A DNA stretch of 26,668 nucleotides from an uncultured Bacteroidales bacterium. GTDB lineage: Bacteria > Bacteroidota > Bacteroidia > Bacteroidales > WCHB1-69. The stretch covers positions 1 to 26,668 of the forward strand of contig CAMJPH010000027.1 of the NCBI GenBank assembly GCA_946407715.1, in the 5' to 3' direction. The notes beneath the pieces were generated by a model. The model did not search any database. It saw nothing but the letters and a program-made list of their open reading frames with translations, and was not told the origin of the DNA. Position numbers and translations under genes: made by a program. Below, piece by piece: positions 15,835 through 23,809 of this stretch. Position 1 is the first letter of the stretch. Each line of letters begins with the position of its first letter.

Positions 15835-17010
15835 ATGGACTTGTCTCTCTATTTTGACCCTGTAACCATAACGTCACTGCATATTCCTGATGCGGAATCC
15901 CTGACGGACAGATTGTTGTATCGTGTGATGATGTACAATCCGGAGGCGTCTGTGAATATCTCGGAGGCGGATATCGCCATTGTGGGTGTTCCCGAGGTGC
16001 GCAACGCATGGCAAAACCCGTCCTGTTCGTTGGCCCCTGATGAAATCCGCAGACAGTTCTACCAGCTGTACGCTTGGCGTAAGGATGTGAGAATCATTGA
16101 TTTGGGAAATCTTCGGTTGGGCAAGAGTGTTGAGGACACCTACCATGCAGTGTCGGAGGTGGTAGCCCATCTCGTGGAGAACAATGTCGTGCCGGTCATT
16201 CTGGGCGGCAGCAACGACCTGGCCTTCGCCAATTACCGTGCCTACGAGATGATGGAGCGTGTGGCCAATGTGGTGGCTATCGATGCTTGTTTTGACCTCG
16301 GGAATGAGGGCAAACCCATTCGCTCTGACGCATACGTGAACAAAATGGTGCTCCAGCAGCCCAATTTCCTGCTGAACTACGCCAACATCGGTTTCCAAAG
16401 CTACATGAACAGCCCTGAATCGGTGAACATGATGGAGAGCCTTTTCTTTGAGACCTACAGAGTGGGGCTGATGCGGAGGAATTTGGATGAAGTGGAACCC
16501 GTGGTGCGCAATGCGGACATGGTTTCCCTCGACATTTCCGCTGTCCGCCGTCCCGATGCCCCGGGGTGTCCGCACAATTCCTCCAATGGTTTCTACGGGG
16601 AGGAAATCTGCCAGATAGCCAAATTCGTGGGACTGAGCGACAAACTCTCCTCGTTCGGCATCTACGAATACGACCCCACGCTGGATTTCAACAACCAGAC
16701 CTCCCAGCTCATCGCCCAGATCCTCTGGTATTTTGTGGAAGGATTCATCTTCCGCCAAAACGAAGGCCAGTTCAAGAACAAAAGCGATTATAGACAGTTC
16801 AATATCTCAGTGACGGGCGCTTTGGAGGAGATGGTCTTCTTTAACAGCAAGAAATCAGGCCGTTGGTGGGTGATTGTCCCGATGTATCAAAAAGGCAAGG
16901 ATCAAGTGCAGCATTATTATCTCCCCTGTTCCTTACGCGACTACCAGCTGGCTTGCGAGGACAAAATCTCCGACCGCTGGTGGCGTACCTATCATAAGGT
17001 AAATCAGTAA
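15835..17010 (+). CDS. Formimidoylglutamase/arginase-family protein with degenerate metal site
   Basis: A 391-residue protein of the ureohydrolase (arginase/agmatinase/formimidoylglutamase) fold. The three metal-binding blocks can be located but are altered: GGSNDL (124-129) where GGDHS is usual, IDACFDLG (149-156) where DAHxD is usual, and SLDISAVRRPDAPG (231-244) where SxDxDxxDPxxxPG is usual. Both metal-binding histidines are missing, so hydrolysis of formiminoglutamate or arginine is unlikely; a structural or regulatory role is inferred. I recall similar degenerate proteins next to topA in other Bacteroidota, so this looks like a conserved state, not local decay. The frame is intact and of normal length for this subgroup. 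It is 5 bp downstream of topA and 51 bp upstream of the DUF3078 gene. Confidence 0.8.
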   Translation: MDLSLYFDPVTITSLHIPDAESLTDRLLYRVMMYNPEASVNISEADIAIVGVPEVRNAWQNPSCSLAPDEIRRQFYQLYAWRKDVRIIDLGNLRLGKSVEDTYHAVSEVVAHLVENNVVPVILGGSNDLAFANYRAYEMMERVANVVAIDACFDLGNEGKPIRSDAYVNKMVLQQPNFLLNYANIGFQSYMNSPESVNMMESLFFETYRVGLMRRNLDEVEPVVRNADMVSLDISAVRRPDAPGCPHNSSNGFYGEEICQIAKFVGLSDKLSSFGIYEYDPTLDFNNQTSQLIAQILWYFVEGFIFRQNEGQFKNKSDYRQFNISVTGALEEMVFFNSKKSGRWWVIVPMYQKGKDQVQHYYLPCSLRDYQLACEDKISDRWWRTYHKVNQ

Positions 17011-17061
17011 GTTGCAGACTTAAACTTAAGATTGAAAATTATTAACAAAAATTATATCATT

Positions 17062-18123
17062 ATGAAGAAAGGACTTTTACTTGTTTTAATGAGTGCGCTG
17101 GCTTTTTCTTTCGCCAATGCGCAAGTTGATGAAAAGACTGCTGCCGATGAGGCGTTGAAGACCAAAGTGAAATCTGCCGAGGTTGACAGTGCCAAGCATT
17201 GGAAATTCACCGGTGTATGCGGTCTCAATGCCGCCCAGACCGCGCTCTTCAACTGGGCCGCAGGCGGTAACAACAACGTCACCGGATTCGTTTTCGCCAA
17301 TATGACGTTGTCCTACAAGAAGAACAAATGGACCTGGGACACAAACTTGGACACTGAACTGGGCGAAATGTTCTCGAACGACTATAAGGTGGGCTACCGT
17401 TGGAGAAAGGCCAACGACAAAATCAATCTCACTACAAAAGTCGGTTTCCAGATGCATCCGCAATGGTATCTCACTCTGTTGGGCAGCTTCCGCTCGCAGT
17501 ACGCGCCCGGCTGGGACTACAAAAACATAGACGATGGTATTTGGAACGCAGACACGACATTTGTTGTGGATGGAGAAGGCAATCGTGTGGATCGCACGTT
17601 GATTTCAAAATGGCTGTCCCCGTCTTACACAGATTTGGCACTTGGTGTTGAATATCGTCCGAACGACATTTTCACCATCGGTGTATATCCCGTTGCAGGC
17701 CGTATGACAACTTGCACGGAAGAAAGTCTGCGTCCCAATTATGGCCTTCCTGTCCGCGAAGATGGTACTTATAAACCAGTGGCTCTGAACATGGGTCTCC
17801 GCATCAACGGTAGCATCAACTACACGTTGGTGAAGAACCTCAAAATCATCTCCACTCTCACCTTGTTCACGCCTTACACGGCAAGAATCCATGATAAAGA
17901 GAATGGCCAGAAGTTCGGCAATTTTGATGTGGATTGGGATGTCGCCATCACCTATAATTTCCTCAAGGTGTTCAGCGTCAGTCTGATGACCTCCTTGAAG
18001 TATTACGACAAGGTGATGATTGCCCGCAAGGACTGGAACGGTGATCCCGCTCACCCCGGTCATCCTACTGCCCGTGTGCAATTTAAGGAAGTTGTTGGTT
18101 TAGGTATTGGTTACAGTTTCTAA
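17062..18123 (+). CDS. DUF3078 outer-membrane beta-barrel protein
   Basis: A 353-residue protein with a signal peptide (MKKGLLLVLMSALAFSFANAQ) and a body of alternating amphipathic strands typical of Bacteroidota DUF3078 proteins. The family hallmark AALFNWAAGG-like segment appears as ALFNWAAGGNNNV after WKFTG, and it is followed by WRKANDKINLTTKVGFQ and YLTLLGSFRSQYAPGWDY. The C-terminus ends in an aromatic residue (GIGYSF), as many barrels do. Location in the outer membrane is inferred; the function is unknown. ATG 17062 is chosen because it starts the signal peptide; the upstream in-frame ATG at 17032 would prepend ten lysine/asparagine-rich residues. The gene may be co-transcribed with topA and the arginase-fold gene. 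Confidence 0.87.
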   Translation: MKKGLLLVLMSALAFSFANAQVDEKTAADEALKTKVKSAEVDSAKHWKFTGVCGLNAAQTALFNWAAGGNNNVTGFVFANMTLSYKKNKWTWDTNLDTELGEMFSNDYKVGYRWRKANDKINLTTKVGFQMHPQWYLTLLGSFRSQYAPGWDYKNIDDGIWNADTTFVVDGEGNRVDRTLISKWLSPSYTDLALGVEYRPNDIFTIGVYPVAGRMTTCTEESLRPNYGLPVREDGTYKPVALNMGLRINGSINYTLVKNLKIISTLTLFTPYTARIHDKENGQKFGNFDVDWDVAITYNFLKVFSVSLMTSLKYYDKVMIARKDWNGDPAHPGHPTARVQFKEVVGLGIGYSF

Positions 18124-18127
18124 ATTT

Positions 18128-18213
18128 AAGGCATTAGGCAATAGGCATGAAGCATAAGGCAATCGGCTGTGTTGGTTAGCCAAAATAAATCCAACAGTTA
18201 ACAGCCAATAGCC
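18128..18213. repeat. Heptamer arrays between DUF3078 gene and rpoD (6 + 3 units)
   Basis: Six in-phase heptamers (AAGGCAT, TAGGCAA, TAGGCAT, GAAGCAT, AAGGCAA, TCGGCTG) run from 18128 to 18169, starting four bases after the stop codon. Three more (AACAGTT, AACAGCC, AATAGCC) lie at 18193-18213. They occupy most of the 115-bp spacer. Confidence 0.82.
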
Positions 18214-18238
18214 AAAACAAGCTTTTTATTTACAGGAA

Positions 18239-19102
18239 ATGAGACAATTAAGAATTACAAAACAAGTTACCAACCGCAGTGAAACACCGTCGTTGGACAA
18301 ATATTTGCACGATATTGGAAAGGTGCCGCTGTTGACTGCTGATGAGGAGGCGGAGTTGGCGCGTCGCATCAAGAATGGCGATGACGACGCGCTTGAAAAA
18401 TTGACGAATGCCAACCTGCGTTTTGTCGTGTCAGTGGCAAAACAGTATCAGAATCAAGGGATTACGCTGTCTGATTTGATTAATGAAGGTAACCTTGGAC
18501 TGATTAAGGCGGCTCACCGTTTCGACGAGACCAAGGGGTTCAAGTTCATCTCGTTCGCAGTGTGGTGGATTCGGCAGGCCATCCTTCAGGCCATCGCTGA
18601 ACAGTCGCGTATTGTGCGTCTGCCGATGAACAAAGTGGGAGTCATAAACAAGATTTACAAGACGATGGGCATTTTGGAGCAAGAACTCCAGCGTGAACCG
18701 AAAGTCTCCGAAATCGCTGAACGCATGGGGATGACTGAGGAAGAGGTCAAAGATTCCATGAAAAATTCTCCAAAACATCTCTCTATGGATGCCAGTTTGA
18801 CTTCGGATGACGACACCAACATGTACGACGTTTTGCGCAACGAGAACACTGTATCTCCCGACAAGGAATTGATATATCAGTCGTTGCAGCAGGAACTCGG
18901 AACGGTTATTGACACCCTCCCGTCACGAGAGGCGGAAATCCTTAAGCTCTTCTATGGTCTGGGCAGCAAACACCCTCTGACCTTGGATGAGATTGGCGAA
19001 CAATTCGACCTCTCCCGCGAACGTGTCCGCCAAATCAAGGAAAAAGCCATTCGCAAACTGCGCCATAACGCCAAGTGCAAGATGTTGCAATCCTACCTTT
19101 AG
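18239..19102 (+). CDS. rpoD: Primary sigma factor RpoD (Bacteroidota type)
   Basis: A 287-residue sigma-70 family protein that directs RNA polymerase to housekeeping promoters. It lacks region 1.1, as Bacteroidota primary sigma factors do. Region 1.2 covers about 18-46 (PSLDKYLHDIGKVPLL). Region 2 has NLRFVVSVAKQYQNQG, DLINEGNLGLIKAAHRFD and the -10 recognition helix KFISFAVWWIRQAI. Region 3 starts around IVRLPMNKVG. Region 4.2 ends with the helix-turn-helix LTLDEIGEQFDLSRERVRQI. It should read the TTTG/TAnnTTTG promoters found in this window. AGGAA lies just before the start. It is followed, after a heptamer/hexamer spacer, by asnS. Confidence 0.96.
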   Translation: MRQLRITKQVTNRSETPSLDKYLHDIGKVPLLTADEEAELARRIKNGDDDALEKLTNANLRFVVSVAKQYQNQGITLSDLINEGNLGLIKAAHRFDETKGFKFISFAVWWIRQAILQAIAEQSRIVRLPMNKVGVINKIYKTMGILEQELQREPKVSEIAERMGMTEEEVKDSMKNSPKHLSMDASLTSDDDTNMYDVLRNENTVSPDKELIYQSLQQELGTVIDTLPSREAEILKLFYGLGSKHPLTLDEIGEQFDLSRERVRQIKEKAIRKLRHNAKCKMLQSYL

Positions 19103-19121
19103 TTAGCAGTTAGCAGTTAAT
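19101..19121. repeat. Heptamer array AGTTANN x3 at the rpoD stop codon
   Basis: AGTTAGC, AGTTAGC and AGTTAAT stand in direct succession. The first overlaps the rpoD TAG stop (19100-19102). Confidence 0.8.
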
Positions 19122-19153
19122 ACCTGATACCTATAAAGTTTAAGTCTATGTTA

Positions 19154-19234
19154 TAAGTCTAAGTTTAAGTCTAAGTCTAAGTCTAAGTTTAAGTCTAAGT
19201 CTAAGTTTAAGTCTAAGTTATAGTTATAGTCAAA
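19154..19234 (+). repeat. Hexamer array (TAAGTY x11) with 15-nt suffix before asnS
   Basis: Eleven in-phase hexamers (TAAGTC or TAAGTT) at 19154-19219 are followed by ATAGTTATAGTCAAA (19220-19234), three bases before the asnS ATG. The suffix is identical to the one upstream of the radical SAM gene 10 kb away, so the array and its 3' boundary form a reproducible element. Confidence 0.93.
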
Positions 19235-19237
19235 AAT

Positions 19238-20635
19238 ATGAACAAGTTAAGATTAAAAGATATTATCAAGACCCCCGAGGTTGTCGGAATTGGCAACCCC
19301 GTGGAGGTCAAAGGTTGGGTGCGTTCCAGACGCGGCAACAATTTCGTGCAGTTTATCGCCCTCAATGATGGTTCCATCGTGACCAACCTGCAGGTGGTGG
19401 CTGACACGGCAAAATTCGATGAAAGCCTCCTCAAGCAGATTACTACCGGCTCGTGCATTCACGTGACCGGCAAGTTAGTCGAGTCGCAGGGCAAGGGACA
19501 GAATGTTGAGGTGCAGGCCGAAACGATTGAGGTTTATGGCAGCGCTGACCCCGAACAGTACCCGTTGCAGAAGAAGGGGCATTCCATGGAGTTCCTTCGC
19601 GAAATCGCCCACCTGCGTCCGCGCACCAACTATTTCGGATGTGTGTTGCGTCTGCGCCACGCCATGGCCTTCGCCATTCACAAATACTTCAACGACAGAG
19701 GTTTCTTCTACCTCCACACCCCGTTGATTACCGCTTCTGACGCGGAGGGCGCCGGCGAGATGTTCAACGTCACCACCTTCGACCTCAACAACATTCCGCG
19801 CACCGAGGACGGACAGATTGATTACAAGCAGGACTTTTTCGGCAAGCACACTAACCTGACGGTATCCGGACAATTGGAAGGAGAGTTAGGTGCCATGGCC
19901 CTTGGCAACATCTACACTTTCGGCCCGACGTTCCGCGCAGAGAACAGCAACACGCCACGCCACTTGGCCGAGTTCTGGATGATTGAGCCCGAAATGGCCT
20001 TCTACGACATCAAGGACAATATGGACTTGGCCGAAGATTTCATCAAGTACCTCGTCCAATATGCTCTTGACAATAATATGGACGATCTCAAGTTCCTCAG
20101 CGACATGTTCGACAAGGAGCTTATCGCCCGTTTGGAGTCTGTCACAAAGGTTGACTTTGTACGTTTGGGCTACACAGAGGCCATCGACATCCTGCTTCAG
20201 GCCAAGAAGAAGTTCGAGTATCCTGTGAAGTGGGGCATTGATTTGCAGTCTGAACACGAGCGTTATCTTGTTGAAAATCACTTCAAGAAGCCAGTTATCC
20301 TGACGGACTATCCGAAAGAAATCAAGGCTTTCTACATGAAGCAGAACGACGACGGCAAAACGGTGCGCGCCATGGATGTGCTCTTCCCGACCATCGGCGA
20401 GATTATCGGTGGCTCAGAGCGAGAGGCCGATTACCAGAAACTGCTCACCCGTGTACACGAGTTAGGCATGACCGAAGAGCAATACTGGTGGTATTTCGAC
20501 ACGCGCAAATTCGGCTCTGCGCCGCATTCCGGCTTCGGTCTCGGCTTTGAACGTCTGCTGCTGTTTGTCACCGGCATGACCAATATTCGTGATGTGATTC
20601 CGTTCCCGCGTACTCCGCAAAACGCTGAATTTTAA
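19238..20635 (+). CDS. asnS: Asparagine-tRNA ligase
   Basis: A 465-residue class IIb synthetase. The N-terminal OB-fold anticodon-binding domain (about 15-100) begins with [19 protein letters not shown]. The catalytic domain has motif 2 [21 protein letters not shown] and the C-terminal motif 3 [15 protein letters not shown], followed by [12 protein letters not shown]; the length and the NTPRHLAEF signature distinguish AsnRS from AspRS. It charges tRNA-Asn with asparagine in the cytoplasm, so the organism need not depend on the transamidation route. It lies 135 bp after rpoD behind a hexamer array, and 8 bp before rpoN, with which it is very probably co-transcribed. Confidence 0.97.
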   Translation: MNKLRLKDIIKTPEVVGIGNPVEVKGWVRSRRGNNFVQFIALNDGSIVTNLQVVADTAKFDESLLKQITTGSCIHVTGKLVESQGKGQNVEVQAETIEVYGSADPEQYPLQKKGHSMEFLREIAHLRPRTNYFGCVLRLRHAMAFAIHKYFNDRGFFYLHTPLITASDAEGAGEMFNVTTFDLNNIPRTEDGQIDYKQDFFGKHTNLTVSGQLEGELGAMALGNIYTFGPTFRAENSNTPRHLAEFWMIEPEMAFYDIKDNMDLAEDFIKYLVQYALDNNMDDLKFLSDMFDKELIARLESVTKVDFVRLGYTEAIDILLQAKKKFEYPVKWGIDLQSEHERYLVENHFKKPVILTDYPKEIKAFYMKQNDDGKTVRAMDVLFPTIGEIIGGSEREADYQKLLTRVHELGMTEEQYWWYFDTRKFGSAPHSGFGLGFERLLLFVTGMTNIRDVIPFPRTPQNAEF

Positions 20636-20643
20636 TTTGTTAT

Positions 20644-22164
20644 ATGCCTTCTTCAAATAATAGTTTATCTTTGGAGCAAAAGAACGTTCAACGGCAGGTC
20701 GGCCTGCCGTTGACGTTACAACTCATGCACTTGGTGGAGTTGCCGTATGCCTCTTTGGAACAGGAAATCCGTAATGCTGTGGATGACAACCCGGCGTTGG
20801 AGATTTACGACGATGATGCGATGCCTGCGGAAAACGCGGACGACACCCCTCGCGAGGAGTATGATAATAATGGCGATCCGTTGGAGTTGTCGAATGAACA
20901 ACTGCCTGAAGATGAGATTTTCAAGGAAGATTATTATCGGGACAACGATGATTATGACGATGGATTTTCTGATTTGCAGTTGGAGAATTACATCGCCAAG
21001 TTGAATGCTCCTGCCGAAATGCCGCAAAATCCGAAATCGGATGTCTATTACGAATCCATGCATGAGCAGTGGCAACTGCAGTTGGATGCGATGGACATGA
21101 CACCCAGACAGGCGCAAATTGCCACTTATCTGATGGGAACGTTGGATGATGCTGGCTATCTCCATGCGGATTTGCAAGCCATCGTCAATGAACTCCTATA
21201 CAATGAAAATGTCCAGACGGATGTTCTGGAGGTGGAGTACGTGTTGACGCATTTCGTTCAGGAGTTGGACCCGCCCGGAACCGGCGCCCGGAACCTGCAG
21301 GAGTGCCTGCTTTTGCAACTTGACAAGATGCCGTCTCCTACTCCTGCACATCTGCTTGCCCGCAAAGTGATTACGGATTGTTTTGATTTGCTGACGAAAC
21401 GGCATTATGATAAAATCACTTCCGCTTTGGAAATATCCGACGAGGAGTTGAAAGAGGTTTTGGAGGTGATTCAAAAGTTGGATCCGCGTCCGGCGGCATT
21501 GGGCAGCCCTATGCAGAAGAATGCGGATGTAATCATTCCGGATTTCACCATCAACAACCGAGACGGGAAACTGATTCTGACGTTGAACAATCAGTATGTT
21601 CCTAAAGTTCGAATAAACAAGGAATTCAGCAATGCGTATCGTTTTCTGTCCAAGGAGGAATACAACCGTCGCAAGGCGGAGGCCGATCGTTTCATGAAGA
21701 AGTATGTCGATGACGGGAACCAGTTCATCAAAACCCTAGACTTGCGCGAGAAGTTGCTCTTTAACACGATGTACGCCATCATGCAACATCAGCGCGAATA
21801 TTTCATGACTGGGGATAACAAGTCGCTGAAACCCATGATTCTCAAAACAATAGCGCAAGAGGTCGGTGCGGATATTTCCACTATCTCCCGCGTTTCGAAC
21901 AGCAAGTATGTGCAGACGGATTTCGGCATCGTACCCCTCAAGCACCTTTTCTCCGAAGCTGTTAATGACGATGACGTTTCCTCCAAGGAAATCAAACAGA
22001 TTTTAGGTGATTTGGTCGCTGAGGAGGATAAGAAAAAGCCGCTTTCGGACGACAAGCTTTGCGCTATGTTGAAAGAAAAAGGTTATGATATCGCTCGTCG
22101 CACTGTGGCCAAATACCGGGACCAGTTAGGGATTCCGGTAGCGCGACTGCGGAAGGAGTTATAG
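20644..22164 (+). CDS. rpoN: RNA polymerase sigma-54 factor
   Basis: A 506-residue sigma-54. The N-terminal activator-interaction region holds LSLEQKNVQRQVGLPLTLQ and LEQEIRNAVDDNPALEI. A strongly acidic region II with many Asp/Glu spans about 55-115. The core-binding domain is in the middle (DMTPRQAQIATYLMG, LDPPGTGARNLQECLLLQL). The C-terminal DNA-binding part has a helix-turn-helix (IAQEVGADISTISRVSNSK) and the RpoN box ARRTVAKYRDQL (about 484-495). It directs polymerase to -24/-12 promoters and needs an AAA+ activator, none of which is encoded here. It is co-oriented and nearly adjacent to asnS. The stop codon lies at the start of a heptamer array. Confidence 0.96.
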   Translation: MPSSNNSLSLEQKNVQRQVGLPLTLQLMHLVELPYASLEQEIRNAVDDNPALEIYDDDAMPAENADDTPREEYDNNGDPLELSNEQLPEDEIFKEDYYRDNDDYDDGFSDLQLENYIAKLNAPAEMPQNPKSDVYYESMHEQWQLQLDAMDMTPRQAQIATYLMGTLDDAGYLHADLQAIVNELLYNENVQTDVLEVEYVLTHFVQELDPPGTGARNLQECLLLQLDKMPSPTPAHLLARKVITDCFDLLTKRHYDKITSALEISDEELKEVLEVIQKLDPRPAALGSPMQKNADVIIPDFTINNRDGKLILTLNNQYVPKVRINKEFSNAYRFLSKEEYNRRKAEADRFMKKYVDDGNQFIKTLDLREKLLFNTMYAIMQHQREYFMTGDNKSLKPMILKTIAQEVGADISTISRVSNSKYVQTDFGIVPLKHLFSEAVNDDDVSSKEIKQILGDLVAEEDKKKPLSDDKLCAMLKEKGYDIARRTVAKYRDQLGIPVARLRKEL

Positions 22165-22203
22165 GACGTAGGATTTTAGACTTAGGACTTAAGATTTTAA
22201 AGA
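22162..22203. repeat. Heptamer array, 6 units, starting at the rpoN stop codon
   Basis: TAGGACG, TAGGATT, TTAGACT, TAGGACT, TAAGATT and TTAAAGA are in one phase. The first unit contains the rpoN TAG stop, and the array fills the spacer up to the M6 protease start at 22206. Confidence 0.85.
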
Positions 22204-22205
22204 AT

Positions 22206-23783
22206 ATGAAAAATTTATTTTTGACATTGATAATTAGCATACTATCGGTGTTTATGCCGTTGGTTTCGATGGCTCAAAACACCACTGAATTAACGAATTT
22301 GGTGGTTTTTGTCCGTTTTGCGGATGATGCGGAGATTGACCATCCGTTTGCGCAAATCGACACCATGTTTAACGGGAAAACGCCGGGTTATCTCAGCGTC
22401 TATAATTTTTATGACGTGATGACCTACGGTAAGATCCATTACAATACCATTTATACGAACAACATCCAAAACGGGGTGATTGTCTCGTATCAGGATGAGC
22501 ATCCGCGTGCATATTTTGAACCTTATACGCCGTTGAATCCCATTGGCTACACAGAACCGAATCCGTTCATGGGCGTTTCCATGCGCGAGGCTCAGCTCTT
22601 GGGCCGTATTGTCAGCTATGTCGATTCCATGCATTTGGTCGATTCGAATGTCAGTCTTGACGGCAATGCTGACGGATTGCTCGATAATCTCAGCATTATC
22701 GTGAAAGGCGGAACGGGTGAGTGGGCATCCATCCTCTGGCCCCACATGGAGTATTTCCCGTACGATTCGCTTGATTATGAGCCGAAAATCAACGGACTGA
22801 GAGTCAATACGTTCAATTTTGAGTTCGAGGGTGCGCCCCCGGCCTTGTTCAGCGCCCATGTGTTCCGCCACGAGATGGGGCATTCGCTCAACCTGCCAGA
22901 CCTTTACCATTACGTCAATTATGGGGACGTTTCAGCTGCCGGAGCGTGGGACATGATGTGCAGCAACTATCAGAACAACCAGATGGCTGTCATTTACAAG
23001 AACAAGATTCTGCATGTGTCAGATGATCCGATAGAAATCACGGAGGATGGTGACTACACGCTGCTGAGTGTAGGCTCCAGCCCGTCGCAGAACTGCTATT
23101 ACATCAAATCGCACATTGATCCTACGCAGTGGTATGTGTTCGAGTATCGCAGTCAGGCGGATCTATTTGACGAGAGCATTCCCGGCACAGGACTTCTGGT
23201 GGCCCGGTGGAACGACACAGTGTCGTTGGATTACAATGGCATGTTCGCCAACGCTTTCTTCGATTTTTATAACCAAGCGCACCAATACTGGATTTTCCGT
23301 CCGGGCAGCGCGATTGATACCGTGAACGGTTGGATTTCTGAAGCGTACTTCAGTCAAGCTTCTGGTCGCACGTCCTTTGGTCCGACCACCGACCCGCATC
23401 CCTACCTGACCGACGGCACGCCAGAAAACAGTTTCGAGATCACCAACATTCAGGAAAACGGCAACCAGCTGACCTTCCACGTCCATTTCTTCGACACGGG
23501 CATTGAGGATCATCAATTGGCTGGCGATGTGCGCGTTTATCCGAATCCAACGAGCGATTTCGTCAATGTACAATGTACAATGAACAATGTACAAGTGGGG
23601 ATTGAATCTGTGGAGATTCTCGATGTGTGTGGTCGGTTGGTGAACACCGTTGTAGGGGCGAATAATTATTCACCTCTACAGACGCGGATTAATATCGGAA
23701 ATCTTCCCGATGGTGTCTATATGTTGAAAATAACCACCACGGACGGAACATCCTGTGTCAAAAGAATCGTAAAAAATAGCTAA
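22206..23783 (+). CDS. Secreted M6-family metalloprotease with T9SS type A sorting domain
   Basis: A 525-residue protein. A signal peptide (MKNLFLTLIISILSVFMPLVSMAQ) is followed by an M6/immune-inhibitor-A-like peptidase domain. Zinc ligands appear in HEMGHSLNLPDLY (HExxH at 222-226, the third ligand probably Asp232 as in the M6 HExxHxxxxxD pattern), and a Met-turn-like WDMM follows near 248-251. A beta-rich region covers about 260-430. From about 442, VRVYPNPTSDFVNV to the C-terminal GVYMLKITTTDGTSCVKRIV is a T9SS type A sorting domain, so export across the outer membrane and removal of this domain are expected. Two repeat-like DNA insertions lie in frame inside this C-terminal domain (23565-23594 and 23651-23680). 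The protein substrate is unknown. Confidence 0.9.
   Translation: MKNLFLTLIISILSVFMPLVSMAQNTTELTNLVVFVRFADDAEIDHPFAQIDTMFNGKTPGYLSVYNFYDVMTYGKIHYNTIYTNNIQNGVIVSYQDEHPRAYFEPYTPLNPIGYTEPNPFMGVSMREAQLLGRIVSYVDSMHLVDSNVSLDGNADGLLDNLSIIVKGGTGEWASILWPHMEYFPYDSLDYEPKINGLRVNTFNFEFEGAPPALFSAHVFRHEMGHSLNLPDLYHYVNYGDVSAAGAWDMMCSNYQNNQMAVIYKNKILHVSDDPIEITEDGDYTLLSVGSSPSQNCYYIKSHIDPTQWYVFEYRSQADLFDESIPGTGLLVARWNDTVSLDYNGMFANAFFDFYNQAHQYWIFRPGSAIDTVNGWISEAYFSQASGRTSFGPTTDPHPYLTDGTPENSFEITNIQENGNQLTFHVHFFDTGIEDHQLAGDVRVYPNPTSDFVNVQCTMNNVQVGIESVEILDVCGRLVNTVVGANNYSPLQTRINIGNLPDGVYMLKITTTDGTSCVKRIVKNS
23565..23594. repeat. AATGTACA-type repeat inside the M6 coding sequence
   Basis: Three near-repeats of AATGTACA/AATGAACA lie in tandem within the sorting-domain codons, encoding VQCTMNNVQ. 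The sequence is low in complexity and unlike its surroundings. Confidence 0.7.
23651..23680. repeat. TGTAG-family palindrome, copy 5, in frame inside M6 gene
   Basis: The left half TGTAGGGGCGAATAA and the right half TTATTCACCTCTACA form a 30-bp palindrome with two mismatches. It encodes about ten residues (VVGANNYSPLQ) of the sorting domain without breaking the frame. The ends match the intergenic palindromes at 7401 and 7928; the centre differs. Confidence 0.88.
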
Positions 23784-23809
23784 TAGCCAACAGCTAAAAT
23801 CCAAAATCT
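23782..23809. repeat. Heptamer array, 4 units, between convergent genes
   Basis: AATAGCC, AACAGCT, AAAATCC and AAAATCT are in phase and fill the 25-bp spacer, overlapping the stop codons of the M6 gene (plus) and the adhesin gene (minus). I see no hairpin terminator between these convergent genes. Confidence 0.75.

Noticed and set aside
15146..16758. Minus-strand frames of 287 and 294 codons
   Set aside because: They are shadows opposite topA and the arginase-fold gene, with no domain features.
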